A model generated the notes under the pieces. That model saw only the letters and a program-made list of their open reading frames with translations. It was not told the DNA's origin and did not search any database. Shown here piece after piece: positions 16,666-26,475 of a stretch of DNA of 64,000 nt. Position 1 is the stretch's first letter; every line of letters starts with the position of its first letter. Location: positions 186,001 to 250,000 of the forward strand of contig NZ_JAJHNP010000002.1 of the NCBI RefSeq assembly GCF_020819595.1, written 5' to 3'. Source of the DNA: Streptomyces barringtoniae. Lineage in GTDB: Bacteria; Actinomycetota; Actinomycetes; Streptomycetales; Streptomycetaceae. A program made the position numbers and the translations under genes.

Positions 16666-16705
16666 GTCAGGGGCGGTGCCGGGATGACCCGGCACCGCCC
16701 CTGAC
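16666..16705 (-). terminator. Strong hairpin after the RHS/immunity genes
   Basis: An 18-bp perfect inverted repeat (16666-16683 and 16688-16705) with an ATGA loop. It starts six bases past the stop of the small membrane-protein gene and about 105 bases upstream of the FKBP start. On position it ends the minus-strand RHS/immunity transcription unit. There is no clear T-run, as is common in Streptomyces. Confidence 0.75.
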
Positions 16706-16711
16706 GATGGG

Positions 16712-16891
16712 TCAGCTACTCCTGACCTTGCGCCAGGCCGCGCGTGCCAGTGTCACCGCACCGAGCACCACGAACGCGACCACCAGAAAGGCCACGGCCT
16801 CTGTCGGCGACGGGAGTTGATGGCGACCGATCAAGGAGGCGAGCGTCATGCCCACCGCGGCGAACACGAGTGACAGAGCCGCTCGTTTCAT
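16712..16891 (-). CDS. Small two-helix membrane protein, candidate RHS immunity protein
   Basis: A 59-residue protein starting MKRAALSLVFAAVGMTLASL, with GGGAGG a few bases before the ATG. It has two hydrophobic segments (residues about 3-20 and 31-50) and a basic tail (RAAWRKVRSS). It begins 26 bp after the last codon of the RHS C-terminal tail and is followed by a strong hairpin, so it is the last gene of the RHS unit. In polymorphic-toxin loci the gene right after the toxin tail encodes immunity; a membrane immunity protein would match a hydrophobic, membrane-acting tail. The immunity role is inference from position only. Confidence 0.55.
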   Translation of the reverse strand: MKRAALSLVFAAVGMTLASLIGRHQLPSPTEAVAFLVVAFVVLGAVTLARAAWRKVRSS

Positions 16892-16917
16892 GAAGGACCT
16901 CCCAGAAGGCTGCCCCG

Positions 16918-17211
16918 TCATGCGTACCACCAGCCGACGAAGGTTGCCCGGATCCGGTAGACGGTCCACCAGTGGTGGTGTCCGGGCCACTTCCAGGCGA
17001 ACAACAGCCACTTGGCCCGCGGGTGCCACGAGTCCGAGATGTGGTTGCTGATGACCGCGGCGAGGAATCCGATGACGAAGTAGCAGCCGAAGCCGGCGCA
17101 CCATGAGCCGATTGCGCCTGCCAGACCCCAGACCGCCCCCTGCGCGAGGTCACGCTGGAGCGTGCTGCTCAGGTACACCATGATGTAGTGCCATTGGCCC
17201 CACTTCCAGCG
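16918..17211 (-). CDS. RHS C-terminal toxin-like tail, in frame behind an amber codon
   Basis: Directly after the TAG that ends the RHS frame (17212-17214), the same frame stays open for 98 codons: RWKWGQWHYIM, then VYLSSTLQRDLAQGAVWGLA, GAIGSWCAGFGCYFVIGFLA, and a tail rich in tryptophan and histidine (WKWPGHHHWWTVY, ending FVGWWYA). The first ATG is at 17181 and has no ribosome-binding site before it, so separate translation looks unlikely. RHS proteins normally continue past the DPVNAFDLAG core into a variable C-terminal toxin; this is exactly that place. The hydrophobic glycine-rich middle suggests insertion into or passage through a membrane. Either the amber codon is read through at some rate, or it is a recent nonsense mutation (or sequencing error) that detached the toxin. 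Confidence 0.6.
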   Translation of the reverse strand, partial: RWKWGQWHYIMVYLSSTLQRDLAQGAVWGLAGAIGSWCAGFGCYFVIGFLAAVISNHISDSWHPRAKWLLFAWKWPGHHHWWTVYRIRATFVGWWYA

Positions 17212-20200
17212 CTAGATCCGGAAGGTGCCCGCGAGGTCGAATGCGTTGACGGGGTCCTGCCCCGCGTAGTCGTACGCGTTGGCGCTGCCGCCCAGCACCG
17301 GGTCCACGGACAGGAAGCGGCCGGCGGTCGGGTCGTACAGCCGTACTCCCATGAGCGTGAGCCCTGAGACAGGCGCCTCGGCCCGCTGTTTGCCGCCGAG
17401 CCAGCCGTAGCGGGCGGCGGTGGCGTCGCCCTCGGCGTTGCCGAACTCGTCGTAGGCGAGCGCGGTCGGCGCCTGGGAGATGTCCAGCGGGAGACGCACC
17501 GTCACATCGCCGTGGATGTCGGTGAGTTGCAGGACGGTGTCACCCGTGGCGCTGGTGATCGCGGCCAGTTCGCCGTCGACGGCCTGGACGTTGCGGGTGA
17601 TGGTGCCGGTGTCCTCCTGGGTCCAGTCGGGGCTGTCGCAACCACACCCGTAGTGGTTGGTCTTCGACTCGGTCTGGGTCCAGGTGCCGGCGTTGTTGGT
17701 CTCCGTCGTCCAGGACGCGAGACGCTGGGCGGCGTCCAGGGTCCAGGTCTGCCGGCTGGTGCCGTCGGCGGAGGTCTGCTGGCGGACCAGGTCGTTGGCG
17801 TAGTAGGCGATGGTCACGCCGGACGCCTGGGTGGTGGTGCGGCCGAAGGCGTCGTAGACGATGCCCGCGTTCACCAGCCGGTCGGCGCTGTCGTAGGAGT
17901 TGTTCGTGGTCGTGGCGCCGGTGGAGCTGCACGCCGTGCCCGCCGCGCTGACGCTGGTGGCCAGAGCGGTACGGTTGCTGTTGTTGTCGAAGGTGTAGCC
18001 GCGGCGGGTGCAGGTTCCGTCCGGGGCGCTGTCGTCCGCCTGGGTCAGGCGGCCGGTGTTGTCGTAGGAGTAGGCGCGGTCGTAGGTCTGGCCTCCCGTG
18101 TCGGTATCGGCGACGGTCTGGCCGTGGACGGAGTGGTCGGCGGTGTCGGAGGCGACGACGGTGCCGTCACTGTCCTTGGTGTAGACCCGGGAGGTCTCCG
18201 CGCCGGTCTCGTCCTGGGTCAGGTTGAGGGTGTAGCCACCGGGCATCTGCTCGGTGGCGACATTGCCGTCCGCGTCGTAGGTGGCGTTGAAGGTGCCTGC
18301 GACCGAGTCGGTGCGGGAGGTCTCCAGACCGCGCGGGTCCTTGGCGGTGTCGTAGGTGTAGGTGGTCGTCGACGGAGCCGAGTCGGTCACCTTGGTGGGC
18401 CGGCCGAGCGCGTCGTACTGGGTGGCCGCGGTGTTGCCGCTGCCGTCGTTGTAGGAGATCTCCCGTCCCAGCATGTCGGTGACATGCGTGATGGTCTGAC
18501 CGCCCGACGTGACGGAAGCGACGTCTCCGCTGTTCTGGTCGTATGTGGTGGTGGTGTCCGGAACCGCGGTGCCCACCCCGCCGGTCACCGACACCAGGGT
18601 CGGACGGCCGGCCGCGTCAGCAGTGATCGTGGTGGTACGGGTCACGCCGTTGGCGGTCTCGGTCAGTTTCGCCGTATTGCCCCACCGGTCGTACTCGGTG
18701 GTCTTGGCCGGCATCTGGGTGGGATTGGTACCGCCGCCGGTGATGGCACCGGCAGGACCCACCGAGCAGACCAGGTCCGCCCACTCCGGACGCCCGTTGC
18801 AGGCACCCGTACCCGTCGCCGAGTAGTAGGTGATCACGGTCGCACCGGCGTCGGCGCCGTTCGACTTCGGCAGGGTGGTCTTGGTGACCCGGCCCTGGGA
18901 GTCGTACGTCGTCGTCTTGACAAGGTTCAGACCGCCCGGATCCTCCGTCGCGGAGGTGGTCAGGCCTTTCACCCAGTCATAGGCCGTCTTCGTCGTGCGG
19001 GTGTCGCCGTCGGACGGGTAACCGCCCACGTAGGCGCCGATGGTGACGGTGGTCGGCTGGTTGGACACGGTGGCCGTACCGTCGGTGGGGCGGCCCTCGT
19101 CGTAGGCGGTGATCGTGTGCTGGCGGGCCGCCACCTCGCTGCCGGCGGGCAGGTCGGTGCCACCGGTTCCGGCGTGCAGCACTCCGGTCAGAGTGACCAG
19201 GTGCAGCGGGCCGAAGCTCTCCAGCTCGCGCTGGCCGTCACTGGAGTCGATGTGCGTGGTGGACAACTGCTCCGCGCGGTCCGCCGTGGACAGGCCGTTG
19301 ACGCCGAGCAGGGTCAGCTCGTTCAGCCCCGCACCGCTGGTGGACAGCGCCAGCTCACGGTTGCCCGCGGTCAGTTCGCGGATGGTGTTGCCGAGGTGGT
19401 CGTACTCGGTCACGCTCAGGTGACCGCCAGGGGTGGAGCTGTCGACCTCACGACCCGACGCGTCCGCGTACGAGATCGAGGCACGGGTGTAGCTCGCCGC
19501 GGTCATCGCCGAGCCGTCGTGCGACGCGGGCACGGAGTCAGCCGGGAAAACCGCCGTGGCGTCGGTGGGAACGTCGGTCTGGCCCCAGGCCGCGACGTCG
19601 GTGGCGCCCACCGGGTAGGGGGCGTTGGTCCCGGTCAGCGGAACGTCGTAGACCATGCTGGTCGTGGCGGTGCCGCCGTCGGTCTGCGTCTTCGAGCCCG
19701 CCACCAGGGTGGGACGGGAGGCGGAGAGCAGCATGCCCGGGCCCGCGGTGGCCGTGTTGCCGGCCTGGCCGTAGGTGAAGGTCCACGGCAGCTCACCGGG
19801 CGGCGTCAGGGTCGCGACCCGGCCGGCGCTGTCGTAGGTGTAGGCGGTCTTCAGCGCAGGCGAGATGCGCGGGTCCCAGCTCTCGCGGAGCCGGCCGGAG
19901 GTGTCGTAGTCGTACTGCGCGATCACCGACGCGGTCGCGGAAGCCGCACCCGGGTCGGTGACCCACAGCTTGATCTGCGACACCTGACCCACGTAGTCGC
20001 CGAACACCGAGGACGTGGCGGTCGTGGAGGCCGCGTACACGTACTCCAGGATGCGGCAGCCCTTGGTGGACGGGGTCGACGCACAGGTGGCGGACGACAC
20101 TGCCGACGTGGGCGCGATCACGTACTTCGGGCGGGCCAGCGTCAGCGAGCCGTTGACGACCTTCTCCGAGACCACCGTGGTGGTGGTGTTGCTGGTCGGC

Positions 20201-22797
20201 AGAGAGGAGGTGGACACCTGCCAGGTGGTGGCGGCCGGATCGACCTTGGCGAAGGTGGTCGTCGTGCCGTCGGCGTCCTTCAGCGTGAAGGAACCCGTCA
20301 GGGAACCGGTCAGGGTCAGGTCCTCGGAACCCGGCTCGCTCTTCCAGCCACCGGTGGAGGTGGCGGTGAACCCGGTCTCGTCACCGTCCACGTTCACGAC
20401 CGCCACCGAAGTGGACGACGTCTGGCGGACGTAGGCGTAGTCGGAGTCGGAGATCTCCGCGGTCGTGCCGGCCGTCCACTGCGGGCCGAAGATGGCCACC
20501 TGGCCCTGGGCGTCCGCGCCCGCGGTCGGCTTCCGGGACGACGCCGTGCGCGACACGCTCATACCGAACGCGGACGCGTCCGTCGCCGACAGGGTGTAGT
20601 CACCGGTCAGATCATTGACCGTACCCGGACCGACCTGGTCCGACGGAGCTGTGCCCGCGTTGCGGTCCACGGTGACCGTCGACACCGGCGAGTAGCCCGT
20701 CGTCGTACCGTCGGTGAACGCGGCACGCAGGTCGACCGGGCCGTCCTCCGTCAGCGACGTGGTGATGTTCCACGTCAGCGCCGGCGGCGCACCGCTCGGC
20801 GCTGCCAGCGGCCACGCCGTCACCGGCGAACCGTCACTGTTCTTCGTCACGTCCGCGAGCGGCACGTTCTGCCAGCTGTCGGTCTCACCACGGCGGTACT
20901 GGTACGTCACACCGGTGTAGGTGTTCTTGCCGGTCGACGCCAGCGCCACCCGGCGCGCGGGCCGGTCACCGTTGCCGGGGCTCAGCAGCGCGGCACCGTC
21001 CGCACCCACACCGAAGGAGTACTGGGTCTTGGCCGTCGACAGGTTGCCGCCGGAGTCGATCGTCTGCGCATACAGCGTGTGCCAGCCGTCAGCGGGCGTG
21101 ATGGTGATGTTCAGCGGGTCGCCGCCGCTGCCGTCCACCGTGTCGTCGATGCGCTTCGCCATCGTCGGGTCGTCCAGGCCCCACTTGAAGCCCTGGCCGT
21201 CCGTCGACGTCGTGTCGAGGGTGCAGGTCACCGAGCCGGGTGCCTTCGCCGACCACGTGTTCAGCGGGTAGGAGGGGCAGCTGATGGTCGGGGCCGCCGG
21301 CAGTGCGGTGTTCAGCACGAAGGTGGTGTAGCCGGTCCAGGACCCGTAGTCGGTGGAGTCGTACCCCCGCACCCGGAACCGCAGGTGCGCCCCCGCCGGG
21401 AAGGCGTTGGCCGACGGGATGGCAAGAGTGGCAGTGGAACCCGACGCCACCCCACCGCTGGTTGCGGTGTAGGTGTAGGTGGTGTCGTTGTACGCGGGGT
21501 CCGGGGTCACCTCGAACTGCGCCTTGACCGTGCCGCCGTCCGCGTCCGTCACCTTCGCCGACAGCGTCGGCGTCAGCGAGGTCGCGTACCGCTTGCCGTT
21601 GTAGGCGTTCAGGGCCGAGGGCGAGATCGCGGCGGACGTCGGGACGGCCGGGTAGGAGTTGTACGTGACCGTCAGGTGCGGCTCGGCCGAGTTGTCCCCG
21701 GAGACGTAGTTGGCGGAACGGAAGCGCCGCCACGTCAGCGGGTCGGTCTCACTCGCACCGGCAATCCGAAGGCCGTAGTTGGCCGTTCCACTCGCCCACG
21801 CCGCCACGATGGAGTCGATGTCGAAGTTCATCGTGCCGCCCGGGCACGAACTGTCGTAACCCAGCGCGGCCTTGTTCACCACGGCACCGGTCGTCGTGGT
21901 CGCCGGCTGGGTTCCCCAGGTGATGGTGGAGGAGTCCCAGTTCGCGGTGATGCGACGCACCTCGGTTCCGGCGCCCGTCGTGGCGCAGGTCGAGGAGTAG
22001 TACGAGTACAGCGCCAGGTTCGTGTCGATGATGTGCTTGCCCGCGAAGGGCGACACATCGAACTTCAGGTACGAACGCGCCACGTCCGTGCCCGTGTCGT
22101 ACGTTCCCGACTTCAGCTCCGGTGACGAGAGCTGCGAGTCCGGGTAGTCCGGGGTCTGTACCCACGTGTCCGTGGTGACCGCCAGAGTGGACGTCGGGTC
22201 CACGGTCACCGGGTACGTGAGCGCCGGATCGGCCAGGAACTTCGCATCCGGGGTCAGGACCAGGGTCTGCGAACCGTCCTTCGCCGTCTCGATCTTCGTG
22301 GCCACGCGGGCCAGATGCTTGGACTCACCCGAACGCCGGTCCTTGGAGGAGTCCCACATCATCGGCGCCGGCGCCTCGGCCACCAGCTTGCCGCCTGCGT
22401 CCTTCAGCAGCAGGTGCCCCGACCGGGCCTGGGACAGCTTCAGTCCGTCCAGCCGCAACGGAATCCGGTACGACACCGGGCCGTTGGGCCTGCTCGCCAG
22501 GACCACGTCCTCGGAGAAGCCCTGCTTCTGCGCGGTGACCTTCAGCGTCTGGCCGGCGCCCAGCTCGTAGGAGGCGGTCGAACCCTTCACCTTCGGCGCA
22601 GGCAACTTGTCCTGCCAGTCCATGGCGAACCGGGTCTTGCCCCGGGCGACCGATGCCAGCCGGCTGTCACCGCCGTCGGAGACGGCCACGTCCGCGGCCG
22701 CCGCCTTCGGCTTCAGATCGGCACCCACATCCGACAGCGACGTGTCGATGTCCTGCCACTTGCCGTCCCGCTTCACCCGCACCGGGCCGGCGAACGA
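17212..22797 (-). pseudogene. Giant RHS/YD-repeat protein, N-terminus lost; tail cut by an amber codon
   Basis: An open frame of about 1,860 codons. From the N-terminal side: a leader region (VRVKRDGKWQDIDTSLSDVG), a DNRLRE-type domain (about residues 195-375, TWVQTPDYPDSQLSS to EPHLTVTYNSYP), a beta-rich region, many YD repeats (about 950-1750, such as YDSAGRVATLTPPG and YDALGRPTKVTDS), and the RHS core end (YDPTAGRFLSVDP, then YAGQDPVNAFDLAG). Such proteins form a secreted shell around a C-terminal toxin. Two defects are visible. The first residues, including any signal peptide, are missing: upstream of 22797 the sequence turns into an aldehyde dehydrogenase fragment, and the only start left is an internal GTG at 22782 without a ribosome-binding site. 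The end is a TAG in the middle of the normal C-terminal continuation. The frame is otherwise undamaged over 5.5 kb, so these events are recent or the product is still used. Confidence 0.75.
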
Positions 22798-23056
22798 CTC
22801 TGATCTTCGGGTAGGTGAATTCCCGAAGCGTTTCGACGGCGTGCTCGCGCCCGTAGCCGCTGTGCTCGGTGCCTCCGAAAGGGGTGCCGAGGGTGCCGCG
22901 GAAGTAGTTGTCGACGCACACTATCCAGACCTCCAGCCGTGGCCACCCGGAACGCGGTCGCGCTGTCGCGGCTGTACACGCCGGCCAGCAGCCCGTCGTC
23001 CGATTCGTTGGCGATCTCGACGGCCTCGTCCTCCGAGGAGAACGTGACCGTGAGTC
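22798..23056 (-). pseudogene. C-terminal remnant of an aldehyde dehydrogenase
   Basis: Minus-strand sequence encodes the last part of an NAD-dependent aldehyde dehydrogenase in two frames. First comes VTFSSEDEAVEIANESDDGL, then LAGVYSRDSATAFRVAT. After a frameshift it continues as VDNYFRGTLGTPFGGTEHSG and YGREHAVETLREFTYPKI, the standard C-terminus of the superfamily. It runs straight into the RHS frame at about 22797-22806, so the two genes were joined by recombination. The other end (about 23056) meets the LysR remnant. It is not a copy of the intact dehydrogenase at 23531-25054: the wording of the matching regions differs. Confidence 0.75.
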
Positions 23057-23071
23057 GTCGACGTCACTGAC

Positions 23072-23345
23072 GGGCGGCCAGGACACGTCGACCGGCGCCT
23101 CGAATCGCTGGGCAGACCGAGGCGAGCGAGCGTGACCGTGCCCTGCCACGCGGCGGCCGCCGTCGCGGTCCCGGGAACCCGGTTGGTGGCGACCCTGCCG
23201 ACGAGGTTCGCCCTCCAGCACGCGGCCCCGGGCGTCACCACCGTCGTCCCGGCACCGGACGAAATCGGCCCGATGAGCTACGCGATGTCCTGGCACCCCC
23301 GCCTGGACGACGACGCCGCACATAGGTTCCTCCAGCTTGCTGACC
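23072..23345 (+). pseudogene. C-terminal remnant of a LysR-type regulator
   Basis: On the plus strand the frame reads HVDRRLESLGRPRRASVTVP, then AVPGTRLVATLPTRFALQHA and IGPMSYAMSWHPRLDDDAAH, which is the second effector-binding lobe of LysR regulators up to the usual WHPRLDxDxAHR ending. No N-terminal helix-turn-helix remains. It is placed back to back with the aldehyde dehydrogenase remnant, both missing their N-terminal halves, as if one deletion removed a divergent promoter and the starts of both genes. Beyond 23345, on the minus strand to about 23440, lies another protein-like fragment (FVPPAFNKKAGSSDPHVERE, then AALDWLERHSPP) that I cannot assign. Confidence 0.7.
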
Positions 23346-23530
23346 GGCGGGGAGTGCCGCTCCAGCCAGTCCAGTGCCGCCTCCCGTTCGACGTGCGGAT
23401 CGGAACTCCCCGCCTTCTTGTTGAACGCTGGTGGAACGAACGAGAAGGCCCGACGCGCTGCAGGCGTGCCTGTGTCAGCCGGTGTTCACCGTCGAGATGA
23501 TCGTGTCGCGGAGCCAGATTTTGCCTGTGC

Positions 23531-25054
23531 CTAGAAGAAGCCCAGCTTCTTCGGCGAGTACGACACGAGCAGGTTCTTCGTCTGCTGGTAGTGCTCCAGC
23601 ATCATCTTGTGCGTCTCGCGGCCGATCCCGGACTGCTTGTAGCCGCCGAACGCCGCGTGCGCGGGGTAGGCGTGGTAGCAGTTGGTCCACACCCGGCCCG
23701 CCTGGATCGCGCGGCCCGCGCGGTAGGCGGTGTTGGCGTCCCGGGTCCACACGCCCGCGCCGAGGCCGTACAGGGTGTCGTTGGCGATCTTGATGGCGTC
23801 GTCGAAGTCGTCGAAGGAGGTCACCGAGACGACCGGGCCGAAGATCTCCTCCTGGAAGATCCGCATGCGGTTGTCGCCCTCGAAGATGGTCGGCTGGACG
23901 TAGTAGCCGCCCTTGAGCTCGCCGTCGTACTCGATGCGCTCGCCGCCGGTGAGGACCTTCGCGCCCTCCTGCCGGCCGATGTCCAGGTAGGAGAGGATCT
24001 TCTCCAGCTGGTCGTTGGAGGCCTGGGCGCCGATCATCGTGTCGGTGTCGAGCGGGTGGCCCGGCCTGATCTGCCGGGTGCGTTCGACCGCCGCCTGGAG
24101 GAACTCCGCGTAGTGACCGCGCTGGACCAGCGCCCGGGACGGGCAGGTGCAGACCTCGCCCTGGTTGAGCGCGAACATGGTGAAGCCCTCGAGCGCCTTG
24201 TCGCGGAAGTCGTCGTCGTGCGCCCAGACGTTGTCGAAGAAGATGTTGGGTGACTTGCCGCCGAGCTCCAGGGTGACGGGCTTGATGTTCTCGGAGGCGT
24301 ACTGCATGATCAGCCGCCCCGTCGTGGTCTCCCCGGTGAACGCCACCTTCGCCACGCGCGGGCTGGACGCCAGCGGCTTGCCCGCCTCCACGCCGAAGCC
24401 GTTGACGATGTTCAGTACGCCGGGCGGCAGCAGGTCCGCGATCAGGCCGACCCAGTAGTGGATGGAGGCCGGGGTCTGCTCGGCCGGCTTGAGGACGACC
24501 GCGTTGCCCGCGGCCAGCGCCGGCGCCAGCTTCCACGCCGCCATGAGAATCGGGAAGTTCCACGGGATGATCTGCGCGACGACCCCGAGCGGCTCGTGGA
24601 AGTGGTACGCCACCGTGTCGTCGTCGATCTCGCCGAGCGACCCCTCCTGCGCCCGGATCGCGCCTGCGAAGTAACGGAAGTGGTCGATCGCCAGCGGGAT
24701 GTCCGCCGCCAGCGTCTCGCGGACCGGCTTGCCGTTCTCCCAGCTCTCCGCCACCGCGAGGGCTTCGAGGTTGGCCGCCATGCGGTCGGCGATCTTCAGC
24801 AGGATGTCGCTGCGCTCCGCCACCGGCGTACGGCCCCACGCCGGCGCGGCCTCGTGCGCCGCGTCCAGCGCCCGCTCCACGTCCTCCGCGGTACCGCGCG
24901 CGATCTCGGTGAACGGCTGTCCGTTGACCGGCGACGGATTCTCGAAGTACTGCCTGCGCAGCGGCGGCACGTACTCCCCGCCGATGAAGTGGTCGTAGCG
25001 CGCCTGGTAGGAGACGATCGCGCCTTCGGTGCCCGGCGCCGCGTAACGAGTCAT
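23531..25054 (-). CDS. NAD-dependent aldehyde dehydrogenase, acetaldehyde-type (AldA/ExaC-like)
   Basis: A 507-residue enzyme that oxidises an aldehyde to the acid with NAD+. The oxyanion/cofactor region [20 protein letters not shown] lies near residues 168-187, the general-base motif [12 protein letters not shown] near 268, and the catalytic cysteine in [11 protein letters not shown] near 305. The C-terminus has [20 protein letters not shown], typical of the acetaldehyde/ethanol-induced subgroup. It lies downstream of, and on the same strand as, a GAF-domain regulator of the AcoR type (57-bp gap), the usual partner of this dehydrogenase. The DUF779 gene often paired with it is separate here (8983-9342). 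Length and motifs are complete. Confidence 0.94.
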   Translation of the reverse strand: MTRYAAPGTEGAIVSYQARYDHFIGGEYVPPLRRQYFENPSPVNGQPFTEIARGTAEDVERALDAAHEAAPAWGRTPVAERSDILLKIADRMAANLEALAVAESWENGKPVRETLAADIPLAIDHFRYFAGAIRAQEGSLGEIDDDTVAYHFHEPLGVVAQIIPWNFPILMAAWKLAPALAAGNAVVLKPAEQTPASIHYWVGLIADLLPPGVLNIVNGFGVEAGKPLASSPRVAKVAFTGETTTGRLIMQYASENIKPVTLELGGKSPNIFFDNVWAHDDDFRDKALEGFTMFALNQGEVCTCPSRALVQRGHYAEFLQAAVERTRQIRPGHPLDTDTMIGAQASNDQLEKILSYLDIGRQEGAKVLTGGERIEYDGELKGGYYVQPTIFEGDNRMRIFQEEIFGPVVSVTSFDDFDDAIKIANDTLYGLGAGVWTRDANTAYRAGRAIQAGRVWTNCYHAYPAHAAFGGYKQSGIGRETHKMMLEHYQQTKNLLVSYSPKKLGFF

Positions 25055-25111
25055 GCTGGTCTGCCTCCCGGTGCAGCGCTGCCCGCCGTTGGGCAGCTCT
25101 CGGGCGCGAGG

Positions 25112-26419
25112 CTAGGCGGGCGGACGTTGCAACCACGTTGCGCCGCGGGCCCGCCCCGGCATCAGGCCGGCCGGTGCCGCCAGCTCCGCCTCCAGCGCGG
25201 CCAGCCGGGACCGCACCGGCGCCGTGGGCCGCACCGCGGCCAGCGCCCGCCACACCTCCAGGTCGTCCTCGCCCCACGGCGCGTGCGCCCAGTCCGCCAG
25301 CAGGTCCGGGTCGCGGTGCGCGACGAGCGCCGCCCGCAGCTCGGCCGCGAGACGGTCCCGCAGCCGTACGATCGCCGGCGCCTGCGAACCGGGCAGCAGC
25401 GGGCCGGTGTACGCCTCCGCCGCCGCCGTGACCGCGCCCGCCCGCAGCCGCCGCTCCACCACGGTGACGTCCGACTCGACCGCGGCCGTGAGCCGGTAAG
25501 GCCGCGAGGAGAGCAGGCCGGGATCCAACAGTCTGCGCAGCCGGGCCAGTTCGGCTCGCAGGGTCACCGGTGTCACCGACTCGTCCGCGTACAGCGCGCA
25601 CAGCAGCTCGTCACCGCTCAGCCCCTCGGGGTGCCGGGCCAGCAGCACGAGGATCTCGCTGTGCCGCCGGCTGAGCCGGATCCGGTTGCCGTTCACGACG
25701 AACTCGGCCTCGTCCCGGCCCAGCGCGCCGAGCAGCGGCGTGTCCACCGCACTCCCCGGCGGATCGAGCAGCGCGAGCTGTGCCTCCGCGGCCCGCGCCA
25801 CCGCCTGCACGAACCCGAGGCTGTGCGGATGGGCCAGCCCGTCCCCGCCGGTGATGTCCACGGCGCCCAGGACCTGCCCGGTGCGCGGATCGTGCACCGG
25901 TGCCGCCGCACACGTCCACGGCTGGACCCGCCGTATGAAGTGCTCCGCGGCGAACACCTGCACCGGCCGGTCCACGGCGACCGCGGTCCCCGGCGCGTTC
26001 GTGCCGACCGCGCTCTCCGACCAGCGCGCCCCCGGCACGAAGTTCATCCCGTCCGCCCGACGCCGGGTCACCGGATGTCCCTCGACCCACAGCAGCCTGC
26101 CGTGCGCATCGCACACCGCCAGCAGGTGCTCGCCGTCGGCCGCGAACGTGCCGAGCAGCTCCCGGAACAACGGCATCACCCTCGCCAGCCGGTGCTCCGC
26201 CCGGTACGAGCCGAGGTCGCCGTCGGTCAGTTCCACGCTGGCGGTGCCGTCCGGCCCGACACCGGCCCGCGCGCTGCGCCGCCACGACTCCGCCACCACC
26301 GACCGCACCGGGCGCGGCACCGTGCCCACCGTCGTGAACGTCTCGTGCGCCCGGCGCAGCACACGGATCCGCTCGGCGGGGTCGGCTCCCGGCTCCAGGG
26401 CCACCCACGCATCGGTCAA
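25112..26419 (-). CDS. GAF-domain, AcoR-like transcriptional regulator
   Basis: A 435-residue regulator. I chose TTG 26419 (MTDAWVALEPGADPAERIRV) because GGGGAGG sits five bases before it; the frame stays open upstream into the amidase antisense, which is not coding. The N-terminal half has the AcoR-like sensor (SWRRSARAGVG, then a GAF domain with GARWSESAVGTNAPGTAVAV and FAAEHFIRRVQPWTCAAAPV, about residues 100-230). No sigma-54 AAA+ domain follows; instead the C-terminal half carries a winged-helix-type DNA-binding region (FVVNGNRIRLSRRHSEILVL, then LRAELARLRRLLDPG). This replacement is typical of actinomycetes. It probably controls the downstream aldehyde dehydrogenase. Confidence 0.88.
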   Translation of the reverse strand: MTDAWVALEPGADPAERIRVLRRAHETFTTVGTVPRPVRSVVAESWRRSARAGVGPDGTASVELTDGDLGSYRAEHRLARVMPLFRELLGTFAADGEHLLAVCDAHGRLLWVEGHPVTRRRADGMNFVPGARWSESAVGTNAPGTAVAVDRPVQVFAAEHFIRRVQPWTCAAAPVHDPRTGQVLGAVDITGGDGLAHPHSLGFVQAVARAAEAQLALLDPPGSAVDTPLLGALGRDEAEFVVNGNRIRLSRRHSEILVLLARHPEGLSGDELLCALYADESVTPVTLRAELARLRRLLDPGLLSSRPYRLTAAVESDVTVVERRLRAGAVTAAAEAYTGPLLPGSQAPAIVRLRDRLAAELRAALVAHRDPDLLADWAHAPWGEDDLEVWRALAAVRPTAPVRSRLAALEAELAAPAGLMPGRARGATWLQRPPA

Positions 26420-26475
26420 CTCGGCCTCCCCGACGGTGAAAGAGCGACATCGGTCCCGCGACCATCGTCTGCCCG

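Noticed and set aside
16712-17104. A longer version of the small membrane protein starting at 17104
   Set aside because: The extension is an out-of-frame reading of the RHS tail; the good ribosome-binding site and membrane-protein start are at 16891.
17512-22125. A plus-strand open frame of more than 1,500 codons opposite the RHS gene
   Set aside because: Its translation is glycine/arginine/valine-rich with no domains, caused by GC bias opposite a long gene. The RHS reading has YD repeats and domain structure.
22667-23323. Continuous minus-strand frame across the ALDH/RHS junction as a fusion protein
   Set aside because: After the ALDH ending the frame passes into an out-of-frame reading of RHS and stops soon; it is not a functional fusion.
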